Below, piece after piece: positions 33,344-41,535 of a stretch of DNA of 64,000 bases (its first letter is position 1; every line of letters begins with the position of its first letter). Under the pieces are notes generated by a model, which was not told the DNA's origin, did not search any database, and saw only the letters and a program-made list of their open reading frames with translations. The stretch covers positions 62,001-126,000 of the forward strand of contig NZ_JACJQB010000001.1 in assembly GCF_014696385.1 (NCBI RefSeq), given 5' to 3'. The DNA comes from Pseudanabaena mucicola FACHB-723. Lineage in GTDB: Bacteria > Cyanobacteriota > Cyanobacteriia > Pseudanabaenales > Pseudanabaenaceae. A program made the position numbers and the translations under genes.

Positions 33344-34314
33344 GTAACATAGCAAGCTTTAATCCCATTCCCGTTACTGTCTTAACAGGCTACCTTGGGG
33401 CAGGGAAAACAACTCTGCTCAATCGGATCCTTACCCACGAACATGGCAAAAAAGTAGCCGTGATCGTCAATGAATTTGGGGAAGTGGGCATCGATCATAA
33501 GCTAGTGGTCAATGCCGATGAAGAGATTTTTGAAATGAACAATGGCTGTATCTGCTGCACCGTGCGCGGCGATCTGATCAGGATCATTACCAATTTGATG
33601 CGCCGTCGTGACAAATTTGACCATTTAGTAATTGAAACCACAGGGCTTGCCGATCCTGCTCCCGTCATTCAAACCTTCTTTGTGGACGAAGATATGAACG
33701 CCAAAACCAAACTGGATGCAGTAGTTACGGTTGTTGACGCAAAGCACATTGCTCAACATTGGGATGCCGATGAAGCTATCGAACAAATTGCCTTCGCCGA
33801 TATTATTTTGCTCAATAAAACAGATTTAGTCACTGAAGTAGAGTTAACAGAACTAGAGCAACGCATCAAAACCATGAACTTGATGTGTAAAATCTATCGC
33901 ACTCAAAACTCAGACATTTGTATGGATGCAGTGCTAGGCATCGGTGCATTTGAGCTAGAACGCGCCTTAAAGATCGATCCAGAGTTCCTTGGCGAAGATG
34001 CCCATGAGCATGACGATACTGTGAAGTCAATTGCCATCGTTGCGGAGGGAGAACTGGATCTTCCGAAAATCAATACTTGGATCAACAATCTATTGCGTAA
34101 CCAAGGTGTAGATATCTTTCGGATGAAAGGAATTCTTAATATCAAAGGAATTGACGAGCGCTTTGTATTTCAGGGCGTGCATATGCTCTTTGATGCAATT
34201 CGAGATCGTCCTTGGTTACCCCAAGAACATCGTCAAAATGAACTTGTATTTATTGGTCGCAACCTTGATGCAGAGCAATTGAGATCTGATTTTTTAAACT
34301 GCATGGCAACTTAA
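33340..34314 (+). CDS. COG0523 / CobW-family GTP-binding metallochaperone
   Basis: The product has 324 residues from ATG at 33340, inside the stop of the upstream gene. A longer in-frame extension overlaps that gene and lacks domain content. G3E GTPase motifs: Walker [10 protein letters not shown] (17-25), the metal-binding CxCC motif GCICCTV (Cys70, 72, 73), [14 protein letters not shown] and NKTD. The C-terminal CobW_C domain holds [11 protein letters not shown] and [11 protein letters not shown]. Such proteins deliver Zn2+ to client enzymes under zinc limitation when they are Zur-regulated. The upstream operator and the divergent Zn-type importer support that reading. Confidence 0.9.
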   Translation: MSNIASFNPIPVTVLTGYLGAGKTTLLNRILTHEHGKKVAVIVNEFGEVGIDHKLVVNADEEIFEMNNGCICCTVRGDLIRIITNLMRRRDKFDHLVIETTGLADPAPVIQTFFVDEDMNAKTKLDAVVTVVDAKHIAQHWDADEAIEQIAFADIILLNKTDLVTEVELTELEQRIKTMNLMCKIYRTQNSDICMDAVLGIGAFELERALKIDPEFLGEDAHEHDDTVKSIAIVAEGELDLPKINTWINNLLRNQGVDIFRMKGILNIKGIDERFVFQGVHMLFDAIRDRPWLPQEHRQNELVFIGRNLDAEQLRSDFLNCMAT

Positions 34315-34326
34315 AAGAACAAAGTC

Positions 34327-34361
34327 CCAAATTGCCGCCCGCGTCGCGGGCGACAATTTGG
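34327..34361. terminator. hairpin after the COG0523 gene (1)
   Basis: 17-bp arms with one mismatch (34327-34343 / 34345-34361) around a one-nt loop. The centre is CCCGCGTCGCGGG. It is the first of two consecutive hairpins ahead of the BT1 transporter gene. Confidence 0.55.
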
Positions 34362-34383
34362 AGTTATATAGCGTTAGTTATCA

Positions 34384-34428
34384 CCAGAAGACGGTTGGCG
34401 GCACTTCGCGCCGCCAACCGTCTTCTGG
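34384..34428. repeat. hairpin after the COG0523 gene (2)
   Basis: 19-bp perfect arms CCAGAAGACGGTTGGCGGC and their complement, with an ACTTCGC centre. No T-run follows, so it is listed as a repeat. It shares the CTTCGC centre with other hairpins in the window. Confidence 0.6.
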
Positions 34429-34529
34429 GGTTATGTCCCCTAGAGGGTACATGGAGACAGATGCATTTTTTTTGAGAGGGGCTAAAATATACTTAGATTA
34501 AAACTTCTTAACATTTGGGCAACCGTATC

Positions 34530-35888
34530 GTGCTAATTCAATCAGACTGGCTCAAAAGTTTGCGAGAGCGTTCCTTTGACCCAGAACTAGGGGCGATCGC
34601 TGTTATTTATTTTGTGCAGGGGGCGATGGCAATTTCACAACTTGCTGTCAGCTTCTTCTTAAAAGATGACTTAGGACTTAGTCCTGCGGAAGTTGCCTCC
34701 ATGGTTGGCATTGCGATGCTGCCTTGGACAGTCAAACCCTTATACGGTTTGATTTCTGATGGATTTCCTGTATTTGGCTATCGTCGCCGACCTTACCTAT
34801 TACTATCTAGCGTTTTAGGGGTTTTTGCATGGTTGAGCATGGGGGCATGGGTTACCACTCCCTTTTGGGCGATTGCCATGATTGCCACAGGTTCACTATC
34901 CCTCGCCTTTTCTGATGCAATTACTGATGCCTTGATTGTCCAACGCGCACGTCTAGAGCCAGAGGGAGATGCAGGCTCATTACAGTCTTTTAGCTGGATT
35001 GCCTCATCGATTGGGGCGATCATTTCTGCCTATTTGAGTGGATATCTATTAGAACATTTCGGCGCAAAGTTTGTCTTTGAGGTCACCGCAACTTTGCCAC
35101 TACTGGTCGGGATAGCCGCTTTTGCGATCGCAGATCCACCGATGTCTACAATTTTTATTGCTGCCCCCGATCCTAATGTTGACCCCAATTTGGCCACGAC
35201 TAAGCCTGCTTTGTCGCGAAATTCGCAAGTCTGGCTATCTCTCAAACTAAATTTGACCCAACTCCGCGAAGCCTTTACCAACAAAGCAATTTGGCTCCCT
35301 GCGGCGTTTTTGTTCTTTTGGCAAGCCACACCGAGCGCTGATACTGCCTTTTTCTACTTCACCACCAATGAACTAAATTTTAATCCTGAATTTTTAGGAA
35401 CAGTTAAATTTTTTGCCAGTTGGGCAGGGCTGTTGGGCGTATGGCTATTTCAACGTTTTTTTCGAGGTGTCCCTACTCGCACAATTTTCTTTTGGACAAC
35501 AATTGTCTCCACTTTGTTAGGACTAACTAGCCTGTTGCTAGTTACCCATACCAACCGATTGCTAGGTTTAGACGATCGCTGGTTTAGCCTTGGCGATAGT
35601 TTGATCTTGACCGTTGCGGGACGGATTGCCTTTATGCCCGTACTTGTCTTAGCCGCAAGGCTCTGCCCTGAAGGCATTGAGGCAACCCTATTTGCGCTGT
35701 TGATGTCAGTATTAAATATCTCGGCGCTATGTTCTGCTCAATTAGGTGCAGGTTTGACCTATTTATTGGGAGTTAATGAATCTAATTTCGATAATCTCTG
35801 GCTACTGGTTTTAATCGCCAATGTGACCAGCCTCTTGCCACTGCCATTACTAAAATGGCTACCTGACGAGAAAAATGTATGCAAATAG
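34530..35888 (+). CDS. folate/biopterin (BT1) family MFS transporter
   Basis: An approximately 452-residue membrane protein with about 12 helices of the BT1 family, which carries folates or pterins. Diagnostic segments are ELGAIAVIYFVQGAMAISQLA, FFLKDDLGLSPAEVASM, PWTVKPLYGLISDGFPVFGYRRRPYLLL and DAITDALIVQRAR. The start is uncertain: GTG at 34530 gives MLIQSDWLKSLRERSFDPE, and TTG at 34515 adds five residues. No clear Shine-Dalgarno site is seen for either. It overlaps the following VOC gene by 10 nt. Confidence 0.85.
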   Translation: MLIQSDWLKSLRERSFDPELGAIAVIYFVQGAMAISQLAVSFFLKDDLGLSPAEVASMVGIAMLPWTVKPLYGLISDGFPVFGYRRRPYLLLSSVLGVFAWLSMGAWVTTPFWAIAMIATGSLSLAFSDAITDALIVQRARLEPEGDAGSLQSFSWIASSIGAIISAYLSGYLLEHFGAKFVFEVTATLPLLVGIAAFAIADPPMSTIFIAAPDPNVDPNLATTKPALSRNSQVWLSLKLNLTQLREAFTNKAIWLPAAFLFFWQATPSADTAFFYFTTNELNFNPEFLGTVKFFASWAGLLGVWLFQRFFRGVPTRTIFFWTTIVSTLLGLTSLLLVTHTNRLLGLDDRWFSLGDSLILTVAGRIAFMPVLVLAARLCPEGIEATLFALLMSVLNISALCSAQLGAGLTYLLGVNESNFDNLWLLVLIANVTSLLPLPLLKWLPDEKNVCK

Positions 35889-36289
35889 ATTACATCGCGC
35901 TTTTTGTCAAAGATGTAATGCGATCGCAATCTTTTTATAGTGATGTTTTAGGCTTTAAATTTGATAAACCAGCCAAACCTGATGGCGCAGAAGGCTATAG
36001 TGGCAACATCAAAGTGGGAATTTACGATCGCAGTTGGTTACCAAAGCTATTTGGCGATCGTGGCGAACAAGTTATCAGTGGTAATCCCTTTTTGCTATCG
36101 ATGACCGTTGAGGATCTTGATCTGGTTTACCAACAAATTTGCGATCGCATCGTCGAGCATCAAGGAAATCATCCAGTAGATACACTAGTAGATATCATCG
36201 CACCACCAAAAGTTATGCCTTGGGGACAGAAAATTTTATTTCTGAGTGATCCCGATGGCAACATCCTCGAAATTGTGCAGTCAAGCTGA
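35879..36289 (+). CDS. VOC (glyoxalase/dioxygenase superfamily) protein
   Basis: This 136-residue protein has the VOC fold: IDYIALFVKDVMRSQSFYSDVLGF at the N-terminus, and the LFLSDPDGNILEIVQ strand with the C-terminal metal-ligand Glu. Between these is a duplicated beta-alpha-beta layout. The substrate cannot be predicted. The start codon lies inside the end of the BT1 transporter gene, so translation is coupled. Confidence 0.82.
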   Translation: MQIDYIALFVKDVMRSQSFYSDVLGFKFDKPAKPDGAEGYSGNIKVGIYDRSWLPKLFGDRGEQVISGNPFLLSMTVEDLDLVYQQICDRIVEHQGNHPVDTLVDIIAPPKVMPWGQKILFLSDPDGNILEIVQSS

Positions 36290-36399
36290 TCATGACCATC
36301 AATGTTGCTAATTGATGCCTTAGGTAGATATATCTTTGGCATTTAGGAACAGACACTATATATTTAACCTTGGTTAAAACCTTAATCGTTTACACACCT

Positions 36400-37332
36400 A
36401 TGCCTACCCAAAACGATATCCCTGTTGCTCAGCGAGTTAGCACCCCAAATCGACCATTGGCAAAACAAGCTGTAGCTAAACCCAATCCAGTGCTGCGATC
36501 GCTACAGTCAGTTCCTTGGTGGGCTTATGGGTTGGCAGTCTTAGCCTTCTTATCACCAATTGTGAGCGCTCGCATTTGGTTTGCCTTAAATGTAAATGCC
36601 ACTAGTCAAGTATCGACAAGTTCGGCGCTAACGGAAAATACTCAACCAGAAACAACCGCCAACAATGCGGAAGCAAATTCTCCAACGGCAGTTCCCATCG
36701 GTTCCCCATTTATTAGTAGTGCTACACCCAAGGCAAACAGCAAACTAGACCCGAATAATCCAAACATTCCCCAAGCTTCCGATGCTCCTGCCGACTTGTT
36801 TGGGCATTATGCATATGCAGAGGCTCCTGCCAGTAAATTGCGTACCATCAGTAGAGCAGGTGATGGCTATGAAATTAAATTGCATGAAACAGCCGCAAAA
36901 AGCTATCTGCAAATGGAAGCTGATGCCAAGGCGGATGGTGTAAATTTTGCCGTAATTTCAGGATTCCGCTCGATTTCTGAACAACAAGAACTCTTCTTTG
37001 AAATCAGCAAACAGCGCAACCAAACCCCTGCCGAACGCGCCAAGGTCAGCGCCCCTCCCGGACATAGTGAACATCATACTGGTTATGCCATCGACATCGG
37101 TGATGCCAATGTTCCTAGCACCAATCTCTCTCCCAGTTTTGAGAAAACTGCCGCTTTCCAATGGCTACGCAATAATGCTGCTAGGTATGGATTTGAGATG
37201 TCATTCCCACCCAACAATTCACAAGGTGTGATGTACGAACCTTGGCATTGGCGATTTGTTGGTGATGACACCAGCTTGGCAACTTTCTATAAATCATCCA
37301 ATCGCAGCAACTCTTTTATCCAAAAGCCATAG
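36400..37332 (+). CDS. D-alanyl-D-alanine carboxypeptidase (VanY / M15B)
   Basis: A 310-residue protein from ATG at 36400. A TTG at 36370 is rejected. It has one membrane helix (WWAYGLAVLAFLSPIVSARIW), a Ser/Thr/Asn-rich periplasmic linker, and a C-terminal M15B metallopeptidase domain. Zinc-site motifs are SGFRSISEQQELF, PGHSEHHTGYAIDIGD (His and Asp ligands) and MYEPWHWRFVG (Glu and His). It trims the terminal D-Ala from peptidoglycan stem peptides in the periplasm. Confidence 0.9.
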   Translation: MPTQNDIPVAQRVSTPNRPLAKQAVAKPNPVLRSLQSVPWWAYGLAVLAFLSPIVSARIWFALNVNATSQVSTSSALTENTQPETTANNAEANSPTAVPIGSPFISSATPKANSKLDPNNPNIPQASDAPADLFGHYAYAEAPASKLRTISRAGDGYEIKLHETAAKSYLQMEADAKADGVNFAVISGFRSISEQQELFFEISKQRNQTPAERAKVSAPPGHSEHHTGYAIDIGDANVPSTNLSPSFEKTAAFQWLRNNAARYGFEMSFPPNNSQGVMYEPWHWRFVGDDTSLATFYKSSNRSNSFIQKP

Positions 37333-37372
37333 TTTTTCGATCTAAAGATTCGCCTTATCTCTGAACTTTGCC

Positions 37373-38068
37373 ATGAATGTTACTACTACAGATTTACTGG
37401 CAATCGCCATTTTTACGATTACGATGATGTCTCTAGTGGGAACGATGGTGGGCTTACCGCCAATTGTTCCCAGCGCGATCGCCATTACTTTACTAGGTGC
37501 ATGGGGAATTGATATTGGCTTTTGGCAAGGCAAATTTGGGGCATATTTTCAGGTGTGGTTAAGGGCACGATCGCCTAAGTACCGCGAGAGGGTCTCCTAC
37601 CATGAAGCAGGGCATTTTCTCGCTGCTCATGTTTTAGGATTCAAGGTTGTCAAATATGCGATCGCAGGAATTGTTGGTAAATCTTTGGGGGAAATACTTG
37701 CCGATGAGTCATTCACAGGTATTGAAGGGGGCGTAGAAATAGAGGTTGCCAATGCTCCTGAGTCAATCAGCCTGTCCGCCAATTTACTAGATCGCTATAG
37801 CACCGTTTATATGGCAGGGCTTGCCGCTGAACAGTTGATGTGTGAAGGACAGACTGAAGGTGGGACAGATGATATGCAACAGTTACGCAAAGCGATTTCG
37901 CATTTACCCAATCCCATGACCCAAGAGCGTTGGGCTTTACTCAATGCTAGAAATTTATTAGACGATCGCCGCCCTGTGTTAATTGCCCTTGCCGAGCAAA
38001 TGCAAAAGGGTGCAAGTGTTGAGGATTGTTGTCAAACCATTGAGCAATCCCTCAAACAATTGGTTTAG
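37373..38068 (+). CDS. M41-like membrane zinc protease without AAA domain
   Basis: This 231-residue protein has two N-terminal hydrophobic helices (ten to 50). The zinc motif RVSYHEAGHFLAAHVLG follows (HEAGH at 77-81), then a later acidic segment EGGTDDMQQLRKAI that could supply the third zinc ligand as in FtsH. It lacks the AAA+ ATPase module, so it is an ATP-independent relative of FtsH, a type known from cyanobacteria and plastids. Its function is not established. Its stop overlaps the convergent methyltransferase by 4 bp. Confidence 0.75.
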   Translation: MNVTTTDLLAIAIFTITMMSLVGTMVGLPPIVPSAIAITLLGAWGIDIGFWQGKFGAYFQVWLRARSPKYRERVSYHEAGHFLAAHVLGFKVVKYAIAGIVGKSLGEILADESFTGIEGGVEIEVANAPESISLSANLLDRYSTVYMAGLAAEQLMCEGQTEGGTDDMQQLRKAISHLPNPMTQERWALLNARNLLDDRRPVLIALAEQMQKGASVEDCCQTIEQSLKQLV

Positions 38069-39258
38069 ACAATCTGATTAACCTTACCGACCACAAATTT
38101 TAAATAACGACCTTCCGCAAAAGCCGCAGGCACAGGGTGATCAAGGGGTTGTCCTGCTTCATGGATAATTTGGATACGCCGATCGCTAGATTCCGCAGCA
38201 GTGGCAAGCATTTCCTTAAAGGCTTCAGGGCTAACTTGACTAGTACAGCTCGCCGAAACTAGTAGACCATTGGGCGCGACACATTTAAGAGTGATCGCAT
38301 TTAGCTTCGTGTAAGCACGAATTGCCGCAAAACGATTTTGCTTACTCTTGGCAAAAGTGGGCGGATCGAGGATCACAATATCAAAGGTTTGTTGCTCTTG
38401 TGCGTAGCGATGCAACACATCAAAGCAATCCGCAGTTACAAAATTGTGGCGATCGCGATCGAAATTGTTTAAACGTACATTTGTATCGGCAACAGCCGCT
38501 AAATGTTTGCCAATATCCACATTAGTAACGTGACTCGCACCACCACGCAAGGCATAGAGCGAAAATGCACCCGTGTAGGAAAAACAATTCAGTACCGTTT
38601 TACCTTGGCTAATTTCCCCAACAAAGCGACGATTTTCACGATGGTCGAGAAATAAACCAGTTTTTTGTCCAGTTTGCAAATTGACCTGAAACAATAGCCC
38701 ATGTTCTTTTACGGTAATATCTCCCTTCGGTTCTTTACCCCATAGCAATTGAGTTTTGCTCTCTTGCGGATTTTCACTTTCAGAATTCTCTAAATGCTTT
38801 GTCCGCCATAAAATACCCTGTAAAGGAGCCACTGCTAACAAGGCATTCACTAACCAATCAAGGACTACGCTTGCCCCCTCCATATAGGTTTGCACCACCG
38901 CATATTCCCCATACAGATCAACGGTAATTCCTGCTAAGCCATCCCCCTCACCAAAGAGCCAACGATAAGCGGTGCAGTTCTGTTCGCGTAAAGGCGATCG
39001 CAGTTCCCATGCAGCCTGTACTCGCGCTTTCAACCAACGCGGATCGGGTAACTGTCGCTGCGAAAATATCCGAATCGCGATCGGTCCTTTGTTATCCCAT
39101 AGCCCAAATCCCGTCCAGCCGCCACACTTAACCCGCACCCATTCCCCCGTCTCAAAACGTGCTTCTCTAGGCAATCTATCCCGATAGATCCAAGGATGCC
39201 CTTGAGCCAAACGTTCTTTGAGTTGAGTAGAAACAATAATTTCGCGCAGCTTTGCCAT
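38065..39258 (-). CDS. class I SAM-dependent 23S rRNA methyltransferase (RlmI-like)
   Basis: This 397-residue protein has an N-terminal PUA-type RNA-binding domain (LAQGHPWIYRDRLP, about 15-80). The methyltransferase domain follows: TGLFLDHRENRRFVGE, VLNCFSYTGAFSLYALRGGASHV (SAM site) and ILDPPTFAKSK (catalytic IV motif). The family methylates C5 of a cytosine in 23S rRNA, RlmI acting at C1962 of E. coli numbering. The exact target here is inferred. It is convergent with the M41-like gene with a 4-bp overlap. Confidence 0.87.
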   Translation of the reverse strand: MAKLREIIVSTQLKERLAQGHPWIYRDRLPREARFETGEWVRVKCGGWTGFGLWDNKGPIAIRIFSQRQLPDPRWLKARVQAAWELRSPLREQNCTAYRWLFGEGDGLAGITVDLYGEYAVVQTYMEGASVVLDWLVNALLAVAPLQGILWRTKHLENSESENPQESKTQLLWGKEPKGDITVKEHGLLFQVNLQTGQKTGLFLDHRENRRFVGEISQGKTVLNCFSYTGAFSLYALRGGASHVTNVDIGKHLAAVADTNVRLNNFDRDRHNFVTADCFDVLHRYAQEQQTFDIVILDPPTFAKSKQNRFAAIRAYTKLNAITLKCVAPNGLLVSASCTSQVSPEAFKEMLATAAESSDRRIQIIHEAGQPLDHPVPAAFAEGRYLKFVVGKVNQIV

Positions 39259-39380
39259 TAATTTGTTCTTATACAGTTACTAGTTGATTTTGATTTGTTG
39301 AAGTTTATCGATTAAATCACCATGCCTAAAATCAGAGGGAAAAATCATCATATCCTTATTCATCGCGACGATATCTATAG

Positions 39381-40253
39381 TTATGACCATGGCAATGATC
39401 TATAAAAGTCGGCGACTTTTTGAAATAACTCATCAAAGTCTGGAAGCTCACCTTCTATCTCATCTTCAAGTGTGTAATATTCTTTTTTAGCTCTGGACTT
39501 TAACTCTGGGTCATCAAATGAATTTATATCTGGTGAAATCCCTCTTGCTTTTGATTTAAAAATTAAGGAATTTAAGATTTTTCCTCTTTCAAAACTGTCA
39601 ATGTCTCCTAATCTTTCGATTAGTAAGTCTAAATCATAAATATCTTGTCTACGACTTCTATTTCTAGAAACTTGCTGTAACAATGAGCGATATTTTTCAG
39701 CTATTAAGTCTGTTAGAGAATAAGCCAAAATGCCATCTTCAAGATTTAGCTTTAAATACTCAATATTTGGAGTTGCTTCATTCAAACTATAGTCAATCGA
39801 TATAATATCTGGTGAGCGCAAAGATAATAATCGCTTATGCTGAGGTGTCCCTTTATACGCATATCCTACTTTCCTCTTAATTGACGGATATGTATATTTA
39901 GGATCATTTGACGGCTCTAACTTACTACTTTGTACAAGACAATCTAAACCATAATCTAATTCGTCAACCATCTGGACTAGGCTACTATCCAAAGATTTAC
40001 GAATTTCATCTTCAGTGATTTCATCTCCACGTTTTCTCTCAGTAGAAAAATCAATATCTTTTGTAAAGCGATGACTTTTATATCTTATCGCTAACAAAAT
40101 ACCTCCTTTCAAAATCATGTTGGCTTTTAAATTACGATCTGAGGCAATTGCTGACAAGATCGTATGTACAGCCTGACGAAACGCCTGATTAGTTGCAGTT
40201 GATGCATCTTCAACCCAGTCCTTGATATCATATTCCTCGATTTCACTCATCAA
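39381..40253 (-). CDS. abiEii: AbiEii/AbiGii-family nucleotidyltransferase toxin
   Basis: A 290-residue protein of the type IV toxin-antitoxin family AbiEii. The nucleotidyltransferase motifs are ANMILKGGILLAIRY (KGG at 49-51) and FTKDIDFS (DIDF, 66-69). Further acidic residues occur in ISIDYS and AYSLTDLIAEKYRSLLQQ, the latter being the conserved helix. It is predicted to add nucleotides to tRNA or another target and stop growth, giving phage abortive infection. It overlaps the antitoxin gene by 4 nt (ATGA). AT-rich, without HIP1 sites, so probably horizontally acquired. Confidence 0.88.
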   Translation of the reverse strand: MMSEIEEYDIKDWVEDASTATNQAFRQAVHTILSAIASDRNLKANMILKGGILLAIRYKSHRFTKDIDFSTERKRGDEITEDEIRKSLDSSLVQMVDELDYGLDCLVQSSKLEPSNDPKYTYPSIKRKVGYAYKGTPQHKRLLSLRSPDIISIDYSLNEATPNIEYLKLNLEDGILAYSLTDLIAEKYRSLLQQVSRNRSRRQDIYDLDLLIERLGDIDSFERGKILNSLIFKSKARGISPDINSFDDPELKSRAKKEYYTLEDEIEGELPDFDELFQKVADFYRSLPWS

Positions 40254-41149
40254 GCACTATTCCTAAAAACATTCAAAGAAATTTTCCATTTGTCTGACCA
40301 TTCGGGAGAGTATTCTGAGCTTGGATCAAGCTTTCTCGATCCCCCCCTTTGAGTAAATGAAGACCAGCCATTAATAATCTCACTATTAATACCTAAACGC
40401 TCATTCAAAATGTAGCCTGCCCTAACCTTATCGATAGGTTCTCCATGTTTATCAATATCGTCAGTTATCAATCTGACATATTTCTCTCCATATTCATCAA
40501 ATACATCCAATACATGATTTATCCCTCCACACAGTTCAGGGTTTCTTAACATATCAAGGAATGTCCTTCCTATAGTCGCAACTCTAAGAGATCTTCCTCT
40601 AACATTTTTATATGATCCTAAATGCTTGGAACTCAGGCAATGAATCTCTGTCTTATCAATCTTATTCATGTTTGGTCTGACTAATCTTGGCAAACCATGC
40701 TCATAATAGCTTTCAAAATCATCACCCAAATCTTTCTGCATTTTCTCTTTTGCTAAAGATCGCCAAGTATTATTCGGAGGGGAAGATATAAATAATTTTT
40801 TTGGTATTCGATCTGTTAAACCATGATACGACATGGCACTTAAATGAGAGATATAGCAAAAAGGGTCAACAGTACAGGCTATATCATCAGGATCGCCATT
40901 AGATCGACCAAGAAGAGTAAAAATCTTGGGGAGAGTTTTATGAGGAAATAAGACCCCTTCATCTATTAATAGATTTAAGTATTTAGAAATATCTGCTTTT
41001 TCCGCAAAGTCTTTCTGGAGATTTACAGGTTTATTATCATAAACCTTGCTTCGGTATATTTTATTTACAGTTAATCCAAACTGATATTTAGAGATGATGG
41101 GATGATCTAAATTACCAAGTGATAATGTGATTGCTTTAATAACATCCAT
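40250..41149 (-). CDS. abiEi: AbiEi-like antitoxin
   Basis: A 299-residue protein from ATG at 41149 (MDVIKAITLSLGNLDHP). A GTG at 41182 lies in the palindrome and is rejected. The middle shows the AbiEi pattern YISHLSAMSYHGLTDRIPKKL, followed by ATIGRTFLDMLRNPELCGG. An N-terminal region (ADISKYLNLLIDEGVLFPH) could be the winged-helix DNA-binding part. AbiEi neutralises AbiEii and represses its own promoter by binding inverted repeats. A perfect 65-nt palindrome sits directly upstream and is the obvious candidate site. Longer than usual for this family. Confidence 0.8.
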   Translation of the reverse strand: MDVIKAITLSLGNLDHPIISKYQFGLTVNKIYRSKVYDNKPVNLQKDFAEKADISKYLNLLIDEGVLFPHKTLPKIFTLLGRSNGDPDDIACTVDPFCYISHLSAMSYHGLTDRIPKKLFISSPPNNTWRSLAKEKMQKDLGDDFESYYEHGLPRLVRPNMNKIDKTEIHCLSSKHLGSYKNVRGRSLRVATIGRTFLDMLRNPELCGGINHVLDVFDEYGEKYVRLITDDIDKHGEPIDKVRAGYILNERLGINSEIINGWSSFTQRGGSRKLDPSSEYSPEWSDKWKISLNVFRNSA

Positions 41150-41172
41150 AATTAGCTGGTATTTGAAAGCCG

Positions 41173-41237
41173 AAAGCCACACTATAATATTAAAATTACA
41201 TCCTCAGGATGTAATTTTAATATTATAGTGTGGCTTT
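41173..41237. promoter_or_regulatory. 65-nt perfect palindrome upstream of abiEi, candidate operator
   Basis: Left arm 41173-41204 and right arm 41206-41237 are exact 32-nt complements around one central C. The arms include CTATAATATTAAAATTAC, so each contains a TATAAT-like box. It lies 24 nt upstream of the abiEi start and touches the IS5 remnant. It could be an AbiEi operator, a transposon end or both. Confidence 0.7.
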
Positions 41238-41239
41238 GT

Positions 41240-41465
41240 CAAGAAAACTTCGTGAGTTTTATGACCAAGCTCAGGTTTAAGATTATTCCGAAAATATCTA
41301 AGCAGGAAAAAGAAGCTCAAGAAATATCTGGATTTGTGGTGATTTCGAGCGTTAGATTGTCGAAAGGAATAATGCTTGGGTTGAAAGATACAAAAGTCTG
41401 GTTAAGAGCTTTTTTTAATGCTAGCGCTAGACTCAAGCTTTGCTTAAGCGTGTTGCTAAGCTTTC
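41240..41465 (+). pseudogene. decayed IS5-type transposase remnant
   Basis: Translated fragments in two frames join to a transposase C-terminus: AQEISGFVVIS in one frame, then (R)-stop-IVERNNAWVERYKSLVKSFF in another, then NASARLKLCLSVLLS back in the first. This follows the DDE IS5 pattern 'GFvv..RWvVERtnaWmERcksLvK.FE.tl.na.akl.lcf.rl'. The conserved Trp codon is a TAG stop, and at least two frameshifts are present. The N-terminal half is missing. Confidence 0.75.
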
Positions 41466-41535
41466 CTCAGATATCAAATGGGGGCTATAGACTTGTGCAT
41501 TAGCCTAGAATAAAATAGCACTCCATATTTTTCCT

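Noticed and set aside
41228-41503. 91-residue open frame after the abiE palindrome
   Set aside because: It changes frame through a decayed transposase and is not an intact gene.
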